From the NCBI GenBank assembly GCA_051530055.1, contig JBMGUZ010000019.1, positions 1 through 43,375 on the forward strand: a stretch of DNA of 43,375 bases, given 5' to 3'. The notes under the pieces were generated by a model. It did no database searches. It was not told the origin of the DNA and saw nothing but the letters and a program-made list of their open reading frames with translations. Each line of letters begins with the position of its first letter. The stretch's first letter is position 1. A program made the position numbers and the translations under genes. Shown piece after piece: positions 40,964 to 43,375 of the stretch. Source of the stretch: Neoechinorhynchus agilis (Eukaryota > Acanthocephala).

Positions 40964-43375
40964 ACCATTGAAATCAGCGCATCAGATATGCTCAAAATGC
41001 TTTTCTATTTCGTAGCAACTTTCGAGCACCACAGATTTAACTGAGGTGTCTTTTCTGAACCCCAATCCTAAAACTAAGTGTCTAAATTTAACAAGCAACA
41101 TCCAACCGTTATTGCAGGTGAATTCAGCGTAGCAAGTAGATCTAGAAAAGTTAATTTGATCTCAAATTGATTGATGCTTTAATATCAATAATCAAGGTTG
41201 TTGGTCTTAAAATGTAACAACAAAGAACTCAAGAACCATGACAGCTATCGCAAATCCGAATACAGATTTGGAATCAGCGCGTTAAGAGGTATAAAATTGG
41301 CTGAATCCGTACACTGCAGCTGTAATATTCGCATCGGAAATCGCATTGTCATATTTTGCAAATATTCACAAGAGAAAAAAATCACTAAATTTGCAAGATT
41401 CATTAAAACTAGATAACACCATTGAAATCAGCGCATTAGATATGTTCAAAATGTTTTTGTATTTTGTAACAACTTTCGAGCACTACAGATTTAACTCAGG
41501 TGTCTTTTATGAACTTCAATCTTAAACTAACAAGCAACATCAAACCGATATTGCAGGTGAATTCAGCGTCAAAAGTAGATCAAGAAAATTTAATTTGATC
41601 TTAAATTGATTGATGTTTTAATATCAATAATCAAGGTTGTTGGTCCTAAAATGTAACAACAAATAACTATAGAATAATGACAGCTATCGCAAATCCGAAA
41701 ACAGATTTGGAATCAACTCGTTAAGATGTACTAAATTAGCTGATTCCGTACACTACAGCTGAAATATTCGCATCGGAAATCGCATTATTATATTTTGCCG
41801 ATATTCACAAGAGGCAAAAATATCTAAATTTGCGAGATTCATTAAAATTAGATAACACCATTGAAATCAGCGCATCAGATATGCTCAAAATGTATTTTTA
41901 TTTCGTAACAACTTTCGAGCACTACAGATTTAACTGAGGTGTCTTTTATGAACGTCAATCCTAAAATTATGTGTCAAAATTTAATAAGCAACATCAAACC
42001 GTTATTGCATGTGAATTCAGCGTCAAAAGTATATCTAGAAAAGTTAATTTGATCTTAAATTGATTGATGTTTTAATATCAATAATCAAGGTAGTTGGTCT
42101 CAAAATGTAACAACAAAGAACTAAAGAACCATAATAGCTATTGCATATCCGAATACAGATTTGGAATCAGCGCGTTAAGATGTACTAAATTGGCTGATTC
42201 CGTACACTGCGGCCGTAATATTCGCATCGGAAATCGCATTGTAATATTTTTCCAAAACTCACAAAAGGGAAAAATCACAAAATTTGCAAGATTATTTAAA
42301 ATTAGATAACACCATTAAAATCAGCGCATCAGATATGCTCAAAATGTTTTTCTATTTAGTAGCAACTTTCGAGCACCACAGATTTAACTGAGGTGTCTTT
42401 TATGAACTTCAATCCTAAAACTAAATGTGTCAAATTTTAACAATGGCATCTAAAACTGATTACACAGGTGAATTCAGCGTAAAAAATAGATTGAGGTTAA
42501 TTTGATCTTAAATTGATTGATGTTTTCATATCAATAATCAAGGTAGTTGGTCTCAAAATGTTGCTCAAATAACAAGAAGCATGACAGCTATCGCAAATCC
42601 GAAAACAGATTTGGAATCGCGCGTTAGATGGCATAATTAACTGATTAGTACACTACAGCCGTAATATTCGCATCGGAAATCGCATTATAATATTTTGCCA
42701 ATATTCACAAGAGGGAAAAATCACTAAATTTGCAAGAATCATTAAAATCAGATAACACCATTGAAATCAGCGCATTAGATATGCTCAAAAATATGTTTTA
42801 CTAGTTCGTAACTACTTTCGAGCACAACAGATTTAACTTAGCTGTCTTTTATGAACTTCAATCCTAAAACTAAGTGTCAAAATTTAACAATCAACATGAA
42901 ACCGTTATTGCAGGTGAATTCGGCGTCAAAAGTAGATCTAGAAAAGTTAATTTGATCTTAAATTGATTGATATTTAAATATAAATAATCAAGGTAGTTGG
43001 TCTCAAAATGTAACAACAAATAACTCAAGAACCATGACAGCTGTCGCAAATCCGAAAACTGATTTGGAATCAGCGCGTTAAGATGTACTAAATTAGCTGA
43101 TTCCGTACACTACAGCCGTAATATTCGCATCGGAAATCGCATTATTGTGCATAATGTTATAGAGGAAAAATCTCACAGACACAAAGATCATTGTATCGAA
43201 TATTTAACCGGGAAATCATTAGATATGCTCAAAATGTTTTACTAGTTCGTAACTACTTTCGAGCACAACAGATTTAACTTAGCTGTCTTTTATGAACTTC
43301 AATCCTAAAACTAAGTGTCAAAATTTGACAAGCAACACCAAACCGTTATTGCAGGTGAATTCAGCGTCAAAAGTA
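40964..43375 (+). repeat. Satellite D: about 5.4 units of about 450 bp, running off the window
   Basis: ACCATTGAAATCAGCGC recurs at 40964, 41418, 41857, 42311 (one change) and 42757, with a degraded copy near 43208; spacing is 439-454 bp. Units share CAACTTTCGAGCAC, CAGATTTAACTGAGGTGTC, GATTGATGTTTTAATATCAA and TTCGCATCGGAAATCGCATT. They differ more from each other than the units of the other arrays, so this array is older or less homogenised. Open frames of about 71 codons per unit (FGISALR, IRIGNRIVIF) recur but are interrupted and I recognise no domain. The array abuts Satellite C with almost no spacer. Confidence 0.92.

Noticed and set aside
41198-42309. Small protein genes of about 71 codons in Satellite D, with a possible PLE-linker likeness (YRFGISALR...L)
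   Set aside because: They recur once per repeat unit, other units are interrupted, and the likeness is too short to support a family.
1-43375. tRNA or rRNA genes
   Set aside because: On reading both strands I saw no cloverleaf with A and B boxes and no rRNA-like conserved stretch; a covariance search would be needed to exclude them fully.

Overview
The window is nuclear DNA from an animal, most likely a small-genome invertebrate. It holds spliced, AT-rich metazoan housekeeping genes, each a clear relative of a human protein, separated by dense repeats. Introns that I could place by frame and splice site are mostly 37-80 bases, and two genes sit 127 bases apart with a splice-acceptor-like sequence just before the second ATG. 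Both traits would suit a nematode, but I cannot fix the phylum from the sequence.

Layout. 1-7732 is a satellite of about 35 units of about 221 bp (Satellite A). It runs straight into a fragment of a Penelope-like element (PLE) endonuclease (7733-8180). 8397-12121 is a gene cluster: a C3HC zinc-finger protein (minus), then the AP-2 mu clathrin adaptor subunit and the ESCRT-III protein CHMP1 (both plus). 13040-15150 is a 137-bp tandem array split by a head-to-head pair of PLE copies. 15455-16060 is an LSM12 homologue, followed by a TA-flanked MITE (16361-16542). 17440-18383 and 31816-32777 are two nearly identical LINE 3' fragments. 19655-21720 is a very homogeneous 238-bp satellite (Satellite B). 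22106-22866 holds two foldback elements. 24548-27376 is a three-exon Treslin/TICRR (Sld3-like) replication gene. 28140-30714 is a decayed, GC-rich LINE with reverse transcriptase and a restriction-like endonuclease C-terminus. 31216-31575 is a duplicated foldback that resembles PLE ends. 33757-36917 (minus) is a 13-exon furin-type proprotein convertase whose frame closes exactly. 37500-40957 is a 184-bp satellite (Satellite C), and 40964-43375 is a 450-bp satellite (Satellite D) that runs off the window.

The host genes are two membrane-traffic genes side by side (AP-2 mu for endocytosis, CHMP1 for endosomal sorting), an RNA-binding LSM12, a replication-origin firing factor, a nuclear zinc-finger protein and a secretory-pathway protease. 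Nothing ties them into one pathway beyond the AP-2/CHMP1 pair.

The most unusual feature is how much of the repeat fraction traces to Penelope-like retroelements. Satellite A reads, in one plus-strand frame, as the stretch between the PLE reverse-transcriptase thumb and its GIY-YIG endonuclease, and its last unit passes into that endonuclease. Satellites B and C carry weaker likenesses to other PLE parts. A short hairpin resembling the hammerhead ribozyme core recurs at about nine places, two of them the ends of a recognisable PLE copy.
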